Origin: Circinella minor
Taxonomy: Eukaryota > Mucoromycota > Mucoromycetes > Mucorales > Lichtheimiaceae
DNA length: 64,000 nt
Assembly (NCBI GenBank): GCA_016758965.1
Contig: JAEPRB010000115.1
Span: forward strand, 62,001-126,000
Direction of reading: 5' to 3'
The translations under genes were made by a program, and so were the position numbers. Below the pieces are notes generated by a model. That model saw nothing but the letters and a program-made list of their open reading frames with translations. It had not been told where the DNA came from and did not search any database. This document shows, one piece after another, positions 1 through 10,526 of the stretch (position 1 is the first letter of the stretch; each line of letters begins with the position of its first letter).

Positions 1-2123
1 ACAAAAAAAAAACTCTCTTGTCAACAATATAAAGTTTTTCTTTTTTTTTTTTTGCCGTTTTATTTATAATGCAGGAAATCAACTATTTTTTGTTTTATTT
101 TTAAGAATTTTGGCTTTTTTTTTTTTTTTTGTTGTGTAAAGTGCTTGAACCCCCAATTCAGGTCATCATATAAACAAAAATAAAAATGCCAAGGTATTTT
201 TTTTTCTTATCCTACATCCCGAGCAAAACAACAGTGGGAATCATATGTGGTATTTGTTGGGGGTGTATGTGGAAGACAGAGAAAAGAGAAGGTAAAAAGA
301 ATGTGAAATACCGATCAATACCTATAGTAAACGACTTGGCATACGTAGAAATGAATAATTAATAATATATCATTACCCCATTATATGCTGCTTTATGTAT
401 TATATAATGGATAACTGTTATAATATGTAAGGAATGATAATTCCATACATACTTCAACATCTTCTCGAATTGTTTTAATTCAAAAAAAAAATCATATGAT
501 GAGTAACAATGTCATTATATTGATAATATTTTTAGTTATTTGTGGTCATTTAATGTTAAACCCCAATATATGTGGTTCAATTCTTGGCTTATTTTTTTTT
601 AAAAAAAGGGTTACTTTCTCTAAATATAATAGTGTCACCGGATACAAAAGGATTTTTTTCGGAAGGCATGTCCGAGAGAAAAAGTATGTCAACGTTTTAT
701 TGCTAAGTGTAAAAAAAAAAAAAAAGCATAAATAAAATATTCATATTGAATATATTTTAGTCTTTATTTTTAGTGTGAGAGTTTATTGTATATTTAGGAT
801 GAATTTCTCTCTTCTTCTGGTTTAGTCTAAAATCTATTCATTTTTTATGCCGACTAAGAAAAAAAATGTATAGTTTGTTTTATGTAGAAACAAAAGATTG
901 AAGAAAGGAATTATGTGTTAAAGTAATTTGACAGCTCTTTTCAGAAAAGAATAATTATGGTGGTAGTAAGTATCTATTGCTATTAAAAGTAAAAGTATCA
1001 CAAACATAATAATACATGTAAGTTTCGTTGTAATATAACTTGTACTTACACACTTTTATGTTGTAGTAGGGTATATAATAACATAAAGTATTAATACAAA
1101 AGCAATTGTATTTTCACAAAAAAGTACATTGTTTGGAACACAAGAGGTTGTTACTGAAAAGAAATTTATCAAAGTAATTATTTTATATGCTTTCTTCGAC
1201 TAAACGGAAAATGCATTTATTTTTATAATTTTGACATGCAGCTAGATAATAATACAGAGAATTCTATGGGCGTTTTTTATTTTTATTTTTAATCGATACG
1301 TAAAAGTGAATACGTAGAACAAAAATAAATTGATGATCAAGAAGATATTATTATTAGAAGATTTAGTTTATTCATGACCTCCTATTTTCTTTTTTTGTCA
1401 TTGATGCTTTTACCCGGATTTTTTTGTTCGTTATTTTTGTTCATGGCGTAATAAATAAAGATTCATGCATAATGATGTTGTGGCACGACAATTGTACTAC
1501 TGATGTCATTCCTTGCATGCTTTTTCTTTGTACACAGGAAACAGTGCATACACATGAAAACAATTGATTGACATTCCACTCTACAATATATGTTAGATAG
1601 TCATACTTAGAATTATTCGACTACGCATGTATAATGTCGTTAAGCCATACGTTTTAAACAATCAAAATAATAATAATAAAATCAATAGATATTTCTTTAC
1701 TATCATTTGTTGTAATACACATTATTGAAAGTAAGCCTAAGATTATAAAAATGACTCTATTAAACCATACATATACACTGTAAATATTATATACAATATC
1801 TTATTCCTTTGTTTTGATTGTATATATCAAAATATTATGTCTAAAACAATACAATGTTTACATTTAGTTATGTATCGTTACTGTGGAACCTCACACTTTT
1901 TTTTTTGCATGACTTTGAATAAAAAGTTCACATGGCCTACTATCATTTTTTACACCCCTTATTTGTTACAAAGAAATAGGATTTTTATTTGTTACACAGA
2001 ATGTTAAAAAGTAAACAAATTTTTATTAAAAGAAAAGTATGTGTTGCTACGTAACAAGTAGTTAAAAAAAAACTACTATCACATAAAGTGAATAAATAAC
2101 ATGGATTGAGGTAATTCTTCTTT
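1..2123. other. AT-rich stretch, no gene recognised
   Basis: Long A and T runs throughout. The only open frame of note (496-735, +) is low-complexity and ends in a Lys run, with no recognisable domain. No tRNA-like or rRNA-like segment was seen. The right end contains the 3' flank of the first secreted-protein gene, which ends at 2124. Confidence 0.5.
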
Positions 2124-2759
2124 TTAACCAGTAACTTTAGGACCTACAGGAACACGTTCGAAATTATAACACTGAATTTCAGCGCCTGTAGCACGTGACC
2201 CCGTAACATCTATATATCCACCAACAGGACAGTCTATTCTATGAACGTTATTTTGTCCCTTTTCCCCAACCCAAACCTATAAATCAAATACTAATAATGT
2301 TAGTAATTATAATATATAATATTTTGTTGTAATAATTCAAAGACTAAAAAAAAAGTTACTTCAAACTGAGCCAAGGCATCTCGGTTTCCTCTGTTTTTTA
2401 ATGCGTTACACATAATTTTTGTAAAGGGGCAACATGCTTTGGTACCTGCCGATAAACTGTCTCGACTGAAAGCAGTTCTTTTTTTTAAATATATATATAT
2501 ATATATATCAATACGGAAAAAAATATCATTATTATCAATATTTACTAATACTAAATATTATGTGTATAATAGACAATCTAATAGTAAATAAAAAAAAAAT
2601 AGCTTTAACTTACTTTCCCTTGCCAGGAATACCTTGTCCGTCTACTTGGTAGACACCCACCCCAGTACCGTCGGTCATTGAGTTGTAAATACAATAAGAA
2701 TACACATAATTAGAAATAGTAAGAAAAGTAAGGACAAGAGGTAAAAATACGCGAACCAT
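2124..2759 (-). CDS. Small secreted Cys-containing protein, paralog A
   Basis: Three exons read 3' to 5' as 2124-2276, 2360-2477 and 2614-2759 give 138 aa. The protein starts MVRVFLPLVLTF, a hydrophobic signal peptide ending near VYS, so the mature chain would begin with YCIYN. Later landmarks are CCPFTKIMCN (CC-x5-C) and CPVGGY. A sixth Cys (QCYNF) near the C terminus is absent from the other three copies. Intron 1 is phase 2 and intron 2 phase 0, as in all four paralogs. I do not recognise the family. Secretion is inferred from the signal peptide; an extracellular, possibly effector-like role is speculation. Its start region is an inverted near-copy of paralog B. Confidence 0.85.
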
Positions 2760-3830
2760 AGTTGATAATTGAAAAATGTAATTTAAAGAATACTATTATT
2801 TTTTTTAAAAAAAAAAGGAAATTGCGTAGTGTAAAATAGAGTGTAGATAATATAGAGCTGATATAAATATTATTATTATTTTGTTAATGGGTAAAAAAGG
2901 TGCTTTTCTTTTTGTTACAAAAGTGGGTAAATGTGTGGATGAAATTATTATTCTCAAGTTAACAAAACACGATTGTATATATACTATTTTGGTTACGAAT
3001 TTGACCACAAAAAGGGATGAATACATTTATGCTATAACAATAAATGGTTCATTGTTTTCATTTGAATAACCAAAAATTAATGAAGTAGAGCAATAATTTG
3101 TTCATTATAACAAATAATTAAATTTCCCTAACAACTAATTTTTGCACCAGTGAATACCTATAGGTCATTATTTTACTTGAGTACGTAGTAGTTGCGTATC
3201 AATAAAAAAAAAAGTTGCAAGTTTTTAAATGGGAATATATAATGTGACCACCAGCCACATTGTTAAGATGCTAATAAGTAACAAAAGAAACATTATTTTC
3301 ATTCAATAATTTCTTTCTAATTTTTGTTGCTCGATAAAAGTAACAACAAATAATACAATGATATAATAGATATCGTTGAAACAATATACAAAAGCTACTT
3401 ATTTAATTTTTTTATGACTGATTCAGTTACCAAGAAGTATTTTTCATTGTCAGTTCTTTTGGTTCAAAAACTTATATATATAAGAGACATGTTGAACACG
3501 TCAATACAAAAAATCATTATCAACGTATTTACCTACTTTTATAACAAAAACAAAAGCACCTTTACCAGTTAACAAAAAAGATTTACATCAACTCTATATC
3601 TACACTCTATTTTACACTACTCAACTTCCTCTTTTTTTAAAATAATAATAATAGTATTCTTTAAATTACATTTTCCAATTATCAACTATGGTCCGCGTAT
3701 TTTTACCTCTTGTTCTTACTTTCCTTGCTATCCCCAATTATGTTTTTTCTTATTGCGTCCACAATAAGTTGACAGACGGTACTACCATAAGTGCTCTACA
3801 AACCGGTGGACAATCTCTAGCAGTTCCAAA
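2595..3830. repeat. Inverted duplication around divergent paralogs A and B
   Basis: The left arm, roughly 2614-2945, reads on the minus strand almost like the right arm, roughly 3520-3830 on the plus strand. The shared stretch covers upstream DNA, the leader (for example TCTACACTCTATTTTACACT and TAGTATTCTTTAAATTACAT in both) and the start of exon 1. A spacer of about 570 bp separates the arms. Similarity is highest in the leader, lower in the signal-peptide codons, and fades in the mature-protein codons. Confidence 0.85.
2760..3687. promoter_or_regulatory. Divergent promoter region of paralogs A and B
   Basis: This 928-bp gap holds the 5' regions of two head-to-head genes. Candidate TATA boxes are at about 2976-2983 (for A, minus) and 3474-3482 (for B, plus), both a little over 200 bp from their start codons. 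That symmetry fits the inverted duplication. A T-rich/A-rich tract followed by the shared leader precedes each ATG. No experimental start site is known. Confidence 0.5.
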
Positions 3831-3878
3831 GTATGTTATTATATATTGACGTTGTTACTTTTTTCTTTTAATAATAAT

Positions 3879-3920
<42 letters not shown>

Positions 3921-4382
3921 ATCACATGGGTAACAAAAAATATTTTCTTTAATAATATAGATCAGGTCGTTTCAACAAAAATATTCTTTCGAATATGAAG
4001 GAGTGCTGTCCCTGGGCGGATTTTCAATGTAATAGACGTTTCATGAATCATCCTGAAAATGAAGTATATTTTACAGTAAGTTAAAAGAAAAATACGTTAT
4101 AAAATTATTCTGTTATCAATAATTCACTTTATCATTATTATTATTTTGAATAATAAATAAACTTGAAATCATCGTAGTACTCACACTTATTCTTTTATAA
4201 AAAAAAAACCTCTATTACAATTGTAGGTTTCCTATAGCAAGGATGGAGTAAACGGTGGAACCCAAAAAACCTCATGTCCTGCTTCTGGATATATCGTAGC
4301 TAGGGGAACCTTTGAAAACTTTCAATTAGAATCGTATGATGCTTCGCATTTACGTGTTCAAGGACAATCTGGAGACGATTAA
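3688..4382 (+). CDS. Small secreted Cys-containing protein, paralog B
   Basis: Exons 3688-3830, 3961-4075 and 4227-4382 give 137 aa. The signal peptide MVRVFLPLVLTFLAIPNYVF differs from paralog A at only a few residues. The mature chain starts YCVHN and carries CCPWADFQCN and CPASGY, giving five mature Cys. Apart from these landmarks it differs strongly from A (exon 2 begins SGRFNKNIL against TAFSRDSL in A). Intron phases 2 and 0 match the other copies. Intron 1 contains an (AT)n run at about 3883-3918. The function is unknown; a secreted product is inferred. Confidence 0.85.
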
Positions 4383-4835
4383 AAAAAAACAGAACAACCA
4401 TTTTATTAGCTTAAAATAAGAAAATAATTATTTTTTTTATATGTAATTTATGTATACTCTAATATATATTTTAATTGAAATTATCTAAATAAACGTTTGA
4501 ATTCGTTAGTTATTTATTTTGTAAGTAGAGTATTCTACGTATATACAGTCTATATAAAATGAAATAAATTACTTTTTAATTATTGTTGTATTAAATTATA
4601 TTGACTTTTTTGTAAAGAGCTTGCCATTATCTTTTTACGTAGATAATAAAGTAGCCAAATTACTGAAACAAACTCATATAAAAATAATAAGATACATGAC
4701 TATTGTACCTTTTAATTTCATTATTATTACTGTATTGCTGCAAAATGTTGAAACTATCAATAAAAATATTTAAATAAACAATGAGTAAAGTACAGTATAT
4801 CAATTTTCATATTGTTTAACAATGCGCTTTTACTA
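4383..4835. other. Intergenic, nothing recognised
   Basis: AT-rich 3' flank of paralog B up to the TA target site of the pogo-like element at 4834-4835. I see no open frame or repeat of note. Confidence 0.5.
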
Positions 4836-5689
4836 CAGAGGGTCCCCGTTAATTTCATATCCGTTAATTTTCACACCTCATTAACTGCACCAAAAATCAA
4901 GAAATGGTAAAAATAACATAAGAAAACTTCCACATCCCCTTTTATTTCACTTTCATAGCACCTAGCGGCATTGAATCCTTAACGGATATAATAAAAAATA
5001 TATATTTATGTGATAAATATAAGGATTGCAATTAAATTAGTATACAGGATGTGTTGCTTTTTTATTATGCCACTTGCATGTTTTTTCATAAGAGTTTATT
5101 GAATGTATCTTTTCTTCTTGTTTTTCTCTCTTTAAGCCTACTTTGCATATCGTACTAATATCAGGTGTCTTAAACAGGTCGAACTCATTTTTAGCCCATA
5201 ATGCTAGTGATCAGTTTGTCATGGTTCGTGGGCTAAGTTTTTTCTTTTCAGCCCGAATACTATACCGTTCAGCTGTCAATCCAACGTAAGATTTGATTAA
5301 TTTCATCATGTTTTGGTATGTATAGAGCAACAATATAAAGAGATTGGAAAAAAAAATGAAGAAAGGGAGTTATATAAAAAATAAATTATCTTTGCAGCTC
5401 TTGGGACTATATATAGCTTTTTTTCAAAATAAAAAGTTACTTAATATAGACGTGCTCAAATAAGAAAAAGAAATAGTTACGTACAAAAATGCATTAAAAA
5501 CAAGCAAATAGAAATAATTTATCAATTAATACGTCCTTTGATACATTTAAAGTTATACAGTAGTGGGCTGAAGTGTCCAATATATCCACATTCTTTGAAA
5601 AAATTTCTTAGTATCCGTTAATTTTCACACACCCTTATTTTCACAAAAAAAATGAAAAATGGCCCTATGAAATTAACGGGGATCCTTTG
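4836..5689. mobile_element. Pogo/Tigger-like DNA transposon, internally decayed
   Basis: The 854-bp element is bounded by inverted ends CAGAGGGTCCCCGTTAAT (left) and, on the minus strand at the right, CAAAGGATCCCCGTTAAT. They match at all but two positions over about 23 bp and are flanked by TA on both sides. TA targets and CAG..CCCCGTTA-type ends are known of pogo-type elements. A second motif, ATCCGTTAATTTTCACAC, lies just inside both ends in direct orientation (about 4859 and 5611) and may be a subterminal transposase site. The interior encodes a remnant CENP-B-type helix-turn-helix (see 5037-5290). It is too short to be autonomous. Confidence 0.8.
5037..5290 (-). pseudogene. Pogo-type transposase fragment (CENP-B-like HTH)
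   Basis: On the minus strand a frame reads ..KKKLSPRTMTN, stop, SLALWAKNEFDLFKTPDIST.. and then ..ICKVGLKREK before the next stop at 5037-5039. The LALWAKNEF..TPDISTIC pattern is what the second helix-turn-helix of pogo/CENP-B transposases looks like (A-x-W-A-x-x-E-F-x-L-x-x-TP-x-x-STI). The in-frame stop and the missing DDE catalytic domain show that it is dead. The family call rests on pattern memory. Confidence 0.65.
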
Positions 5690-6382
5690 TATATATATTA
5701 AATAATGTTCTTTAACAATTAATATTGAAACAAAGACATTTTCGACAGTAACTTTTATGTTAAAAAATAAGTACTATAGAAACAATTTTTCGAAATAAGG
5801 GCTTTATGATATTTCAAAACAGCGTTGTAGCATTAATATATATTACCATCAACTAATTTAGCTGATTATTTATTAGAATTTATATATTTATACTGATAAT
5901 ATTTGAGAAGGCCTACGTATTAAAAATACTTTCACAAAAAAGTTTTTTTTTGTTTTGTTTTGCTTTGCTTTGTATAAATTAATGATATAGTACGTATACA
6001 GTAAACTCCTTTTCAAAATATTATGAATAAACAAGAGTCTGAATAGAAACAGAATGTGGATAACCTATAAAAAGAGAACAAAAATTGAAAATTTCAAGAA
6101 AAGTAATTTTCTTCTAAAGTCTATTATTATACAGAAAAACCAATCAATAAAATAATAGAACAATATATTCAATTGCGCGTTTTGCTATGTAAAGTGTACT
6201 AAAAAATATATATATTTCTATATGAATTTCTATAAGAGTATAATAAATGTGTCTACGTAATACTAAATAACTAAATACAAATTTGAAGGAATGGTTATAG
6301 TTTATAAAGCTATCTTGATACTTATTCCATAATAATATGAATGGGGTAATTTGCTTTAATTGAACAGGAAAATATTATTTGT
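5690..6382. other. Intergenic, nothing recognised
   Basis: AT-rich DNA between the pogo-like element and paralog C, with only short accidental frames. Confidence 0.5.
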
Positions 6383-7034
6383 CTACAAATAATGATAGAG
6401 AACAGTATTATTGAGGTCATAAACTTCATATCTGGGTTTATCGAATGTTCCTGTTGCTATAATATATCCTCCAGCAGGACATGCAGTTAGAAATTCGTGT
6501 ACACGCGGTCCACCATTTTTCAAAATAGATAACTAAATAATATATATATATATATATTATAATATACAAGAACATAAACATAAATTTAAATAACTAGTAA
6601 TAGTAATAATATGGGCAATTCATTCGATACATTTTTTTTAAAAAAAAAGAAGAGAGTAGAGTGTCAACATTAACTTACCGAAAATCCGACAGAGTAATTT
6701 CTATCAGAATCTACATCATTACATTGTTTGTTATTCCATGCACAACATTTTCTATCATCTTTAAAAATTCTATGTCTAAAGCGACGTGTTCTACAAATAG
6801 CCAAATAAGTATTATTATAAATATTATCTTTTATTTTAATGTTGATGCTAGTATATATATATACAAAAGAAATACGTACGCTGCTTTTGCAAAGGCTCTT
6901 TGACCATCAATTTGTTCAGCATAGAAGTAGGTATCATCTGTCATTTTATTGTAAATACAATAAGAATAAACGCAGTGAGGCAAAATGGTACAAAATATAA
7001 AGAACAGAGATAATAAGAAGTATATACGAGTCAT
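6383..7034 (-). CDS. Small secreted Cys-containing protein, paralog C
   Basis: Exons 6383-6532, 6679-6790 and 6880-7034 give 138 aa. I chose the inner ATG at 7034 because it begins MTRIYFLLSLFFIFC, a signal peptide aligned with that of paralog D (MTRVSLLLY). The mature chain starts YCIYNKMTDDT and carries CCAWNNKQCN and CPAGGYIIATGTF. Intron phases are 2 and 0. Nearest relative in the cluster is D, which shares RRF+H, CCAWNN and CPAGGY. The function is unknown and secretion is inferred. Confidence 0.85.
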
Positions 7035-7103
7035 GTTTATTGATGGGTGAAAAAAAAAGTAGGTTGTCCTTTGCAAACAATTGTTTTATTTTCTGTCCTG
7101 TCT

Positions 7104-7113
7104 TATATATAAA
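7104..7113 (-). promoter_or_regulatory. Candidate TATA box of paralog C
   Basis: The minus strand reads TTATATATAAG about 70 bp upstream of the start codon at 7034, a fitting distance for a TATA element. No further support. Confidence 0.35.
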
Positions 7114-8036
7114 TGTATCGTAATCGAAGAAGTTGAACCCTTTGATTTGAGTTACTACTTTTTATGGTGAAAAGCCGAAAATACATAAAGAAGGGGGGTG
7201 CTTTACCTACAAAGAACATAATATTTCAAGCAGTGAAATGTACCCTTCATTTAATAAAAGTTATTTTTTTTTACATTTACGTATATTGATTGTGTTCAAG
7301 ACAAATTGACCATATTGTTAATGGTTTTTTTTTTCAAGTTCAACAATAAGACAACAATAAGACATAATTTTGTAGTATTTTTAGTTGGGAAAAAAAATCA
7401 ATTTATTTGTTTTCTTTTGCACCACTATTGTTGTCTATTTCTAAATTGGTAATATTTATCTCCTCCCCCCACTCATTTTATAATTAATTTTATTTACATC
7501 ATACTTTATCTAAATGGGATCCCGTTTGGTAATATAATTTTCTTTTTTCAAATACGTAACTTTGGTATTGTGACTAATTAAACAATAATGAAGCATGACT
7601 ACTATAGATAACAATCTAGTATATAGAAATTCGCGGGAAGAGTTGCGCTTAGTAATGTATAACTCCATATATACGTACGTAAAGAGACAATTCCCTATAC
7701 TAGTCTGTTTCTTTTTTTATTAAAGAATAGAAAAAGTAAAATAGCTTTTTTCTAATATTAGAAGAGCCACGGTGGAATAAACAGATATATAAGTATATAA
7801 TCTATAAAACAGCTTGAAACAAAATAGCAAGAAAAAAATAATAATAATAGAATTTTATTTTAATAAATTAAGTGATCAATAAATATTACTATAATATTTT
7901 GTTTTTACAAAATGCATTATATATAAATAAGTGCTTAATATATGTCTACGTATGACAATACGTAAATAAATAAAAGTTAGAGAGAGATATGTGATGTCTT
8001 TCTCAATAATAATATAAATATGATGTTAATATAGTT
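7114..8036. other. Intergenic between paralogs C and D
   Basis: AT-rich upstream region of paralog C and 3' flank of D. I see no gene or clear repeat. Confidence 0.45.
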
Positions 8037-8733
8037 CTAATGTGCACTTTGACTGAGACGATTCTGGTCGGCATCATAAGTTTCATATTTAACTTGACCG
8101 AACGAACCCGTAGCTACAACATAACCTCCAGCGGGACAAGTGACTACATATACACCACCATGGCCCAATTTATCTTTTGCAATATTATAGGATAACTACA
8201 GTATATTATATAAATAAAAAGTATTATTATCTAATTGTATGAGAAAAGATCCACACGTTTTCAAAGACAAAAAAAAAAGCGGAAAGAGCGGGATGGGTAT
8301 TATGATATAGTGAGGTTGGACTTATTGTCTATTATAGTTTTTTTTATGTGGACTTACTTCAAGAATAATTGGGTTTCCTTTGAAACGTGCTTTACTACAC
8401 TGATTATTGTTCCAAGCACAACATCTACTTTCACCTGTAGGTATCCTTTCATGCTTGAAACGACGATTTCTAAATTATATATGTTTATAAACCAAAAAAT
8501 AAATAAAAAGTATTTCTACAAATGACTTCAAAAAATCCGTAATAAGATTTCGTAAGAGAATATATATATAACATTATTTACCCTCGAGCAAAAAGTGCTT
8601 GTCCATCAAGTTGTTGAACATTTAATGTTGTATCTTGAGCCATATGGTTATAAACACAATAAGAATAAACATAATGAGGTAAAGTAGTAAAAAAAGTAAA
8701 TAGAACATATAATAATAAGGATACGCGTGTCAT
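8037..8733 (-). CDS. Small secreted Cys-containing protein, paralog D
   Basis: Exons 8037-8195, 8358-8469 and 8582-8733 give 140 aa. The signal peptide is MTRVSLLLYVLFTFFTTLP.. ending near VYS, followed by YCVYNHMAQDT. Landmarks are CCAWNNNQCS and CPAGGYVVATGSF, giving five mature Cys. Intron phases are 2 and 0 as in A-C. A TATA-like run at about 8818-8824 lies 85-90 bp upstream. The family is unrecognised. With A-C it forms a tandem/inverted cluster, which suggests local duplication. Confidence 0.85.
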
Positions 8734-9376
8734 TGTACTTGTTAATAAATAAAAATACTGAAAATAATAAATAATATAATATTATTAATAAAAATAGTTT
8801 TATAAAGAAGAAGAAGGATATATAGCATGGCCTTTTTTTATATCTAATCCTGAATTTTTTTTTGCTTTGATGATAGCTCTATTTTTGAATAAAAAGCATC
8901 GATACTACGTACAATAAATTTATCAAGGTATATTATATGTAAGGAGAGAAAAATTAAATTAATGCTCGAAATAATAAATTGATTGTTTACACTTGTTCAA
9001 ACAATAATGAAATAAGTTCTATTGTATGAAGATGTTTTAAAGAAGAAGCTCGATTTTTTATTCAACTCTCATCAAATTACGTTATATTTAAGGGGTAAAT
9101 GTATAATTAAATATTATTTTAATATATACACTGCTCTCTATTTCTACTATTTCATTATTTGTAATGTTATATATGTATAATAATCACGATAATAATATTT
9201 TTATTATTATAAACATTGGAGTAGTGTGGATATTGGAGAAAAATATATCTCGGAACCTAGTAACAAAGCGCTTATAATATAATAACCCCGCCCCAGGTGA
9301 ATTCAAAAACAACTTACCGCCAAAGCCACTTACTTCCCCTACAATTCCTTGTTCATTTTCATAAATATATATAAAA
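8734..9376. other. Divergent intergenic region between paralog D and uL29m gene
   Basis: Holds the 5' flanks of the minus-strand paralog D and the plus-strand mitoribosomal gene. Candidate TATA for D at 8818-8824; nothing else supported. Confidence 0.4.
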
Positions 9377-10034
9377 ATGTCATTTTTACAACGATTGTCA
9401 CGTACAACAGTCTCGTCGATTCGTTCGTTCAGCACAGCACGTCCTTTATTTAATGAAACTACTACAACTACCACCAACAGCAGTGCTAAAGGATTGAGCC
9501 AATTTTTCGAAAATGGTGAAAGTTTACCAAAACAAATCTGGACCGGTAATAATAATAAATAATGTTGGAACAACGAAACGAAATAATAAAATAAAAAAGA
9601 ATAAAGAAACTAACTTACAAATTTATTATATTAATAATAATAAAATATTAGGTCGTTCATGGAAAGCAAGTGAATTACGTTTAAAGTCCTTTGACGATTT
9701 GCACAAACTTTGGTATGTGCTTCTCAAGGAACGTAATGTACTCGCAACACAACGTGAAGAAGCAAAGCGATTAGGTATCAATAAACAAATTTGGTCAAAT
9801 GCCGGTCGTTTGAAGAAGGTAATTTACTATTAGAATTTTCAATTGATAGAGTTATATATACGAATGGTGTAGATATATATATTGGAGGGGTGTATTATAA
9901 TTTTTGTACGTATTAATATATATTTTTATTTATAGTGTCAAAAATCCATGGCACGTATCAAATATGTTTTGAATGAACGACAACGTGAATACGAACAACT
10001 TGTTGGAGAAAAAGCAACTTCTTCTTCTGCATAA
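9377..10034 (+). CDS. MRPL4: Mitochondrial large-subunit ribosomal protein uL29m (MRP-L47 family)
   Basis: Exons 9377-9545, 9652-9818 and 9936-10034 give 144 aa. The N terminus [20 protein letters not shown] is rich in Arg and Ser with no acidic residue, as in a mitochondrial presequence. The core [20 protein letters not shown], then [10 protein letters not shown] and [13 protein letters not shown], is the hallmark of the L29/L47 family. The protein is a structural part of the mitochondrial 54S subunit near the tunnel exit. It ends in a helical basic stretch and a Ser-rich tail. Length suits the shorter members of the family. The symbol follows the yeast name. Confidence 0.92.
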
Positions 10035-10526
10035 ATGACGAATATAATTTTTGTTTTCCAGTATATATTATTATCATTGTAATGGACACAACACCACTCT
10101 TCTCTTTTTCTTCTTCTTCCACTCGCATACCTTTTTGTCCTATAATTTACATTTCCATATTATCATTCTTTTTCTTCTCTCGCTCAAAGAAAAAAAAAAC
10201 ATGCTTTAAGAAAGAGTTGTGAGAAGGCTTTATTTTGTTTTTCTCTCTTTCTTTTCTCTCTCTCTCTCTCTCTCTCTCTATTGTGAATAATTAAAAAAAA
10301 AATTATTAGATTATTGTATTGTACATTTTTAATTTGGTTTTTATGGTATTTTGCTATAGCAATAATAGATTATATGACACCAAAAATCGGGATCGGTGCA
10401 TAAAAAATAAATAATGTAAATGTGTGTGTGTGTCTATGTGTGTACGACCCTGAGAAATAATTGTTTCTTTTCTTTTTTTTTTTTTTTTTACCTTACTTTC
10501 TTCATTCTCTTTATATATTAAAAAGA
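10035..10526. other. Intergenic with CT and TG microsatellites
   Basis: 3' flank of the uL29m gene and 5' flank of the glucosidase gene. It contains a (CT)n run around 10253-10278 and a short TG run around 10419-10445. No gene seen. Confidence 0.5.

Noticed and set aside
496..735. 79-codon open frame on plus
   Set aside because: Low-complexity Ile/Phe/Lys composition, frame crosses A runs, no domain and no gene-like context.
2881..3069. Open frames on both strands in the A/B promoter gap
   Set aside because: They lie in the inverted upstream region; the matching right arm does not preserve the frame.
8235..8525. 96-codon plus frame across paralog D
   Set aside because: Antisense shadow of exon 2 and introns of paralog D, which has clear family support on minus.
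9184..9573. 129-codon minus frame over the uL29m exon 1
   Set aside because: Antisense shadow of the mitochondrial presequence exon.
10300..10425. UGUA-like motifs downstream of the uL29m gene as possible Pumilio sites
   Set aside because: Only near matches to the full 8-base consensus, common in AT-rich DNA, and no evidence that this Pumilio targets mitochondrial mRNAs.
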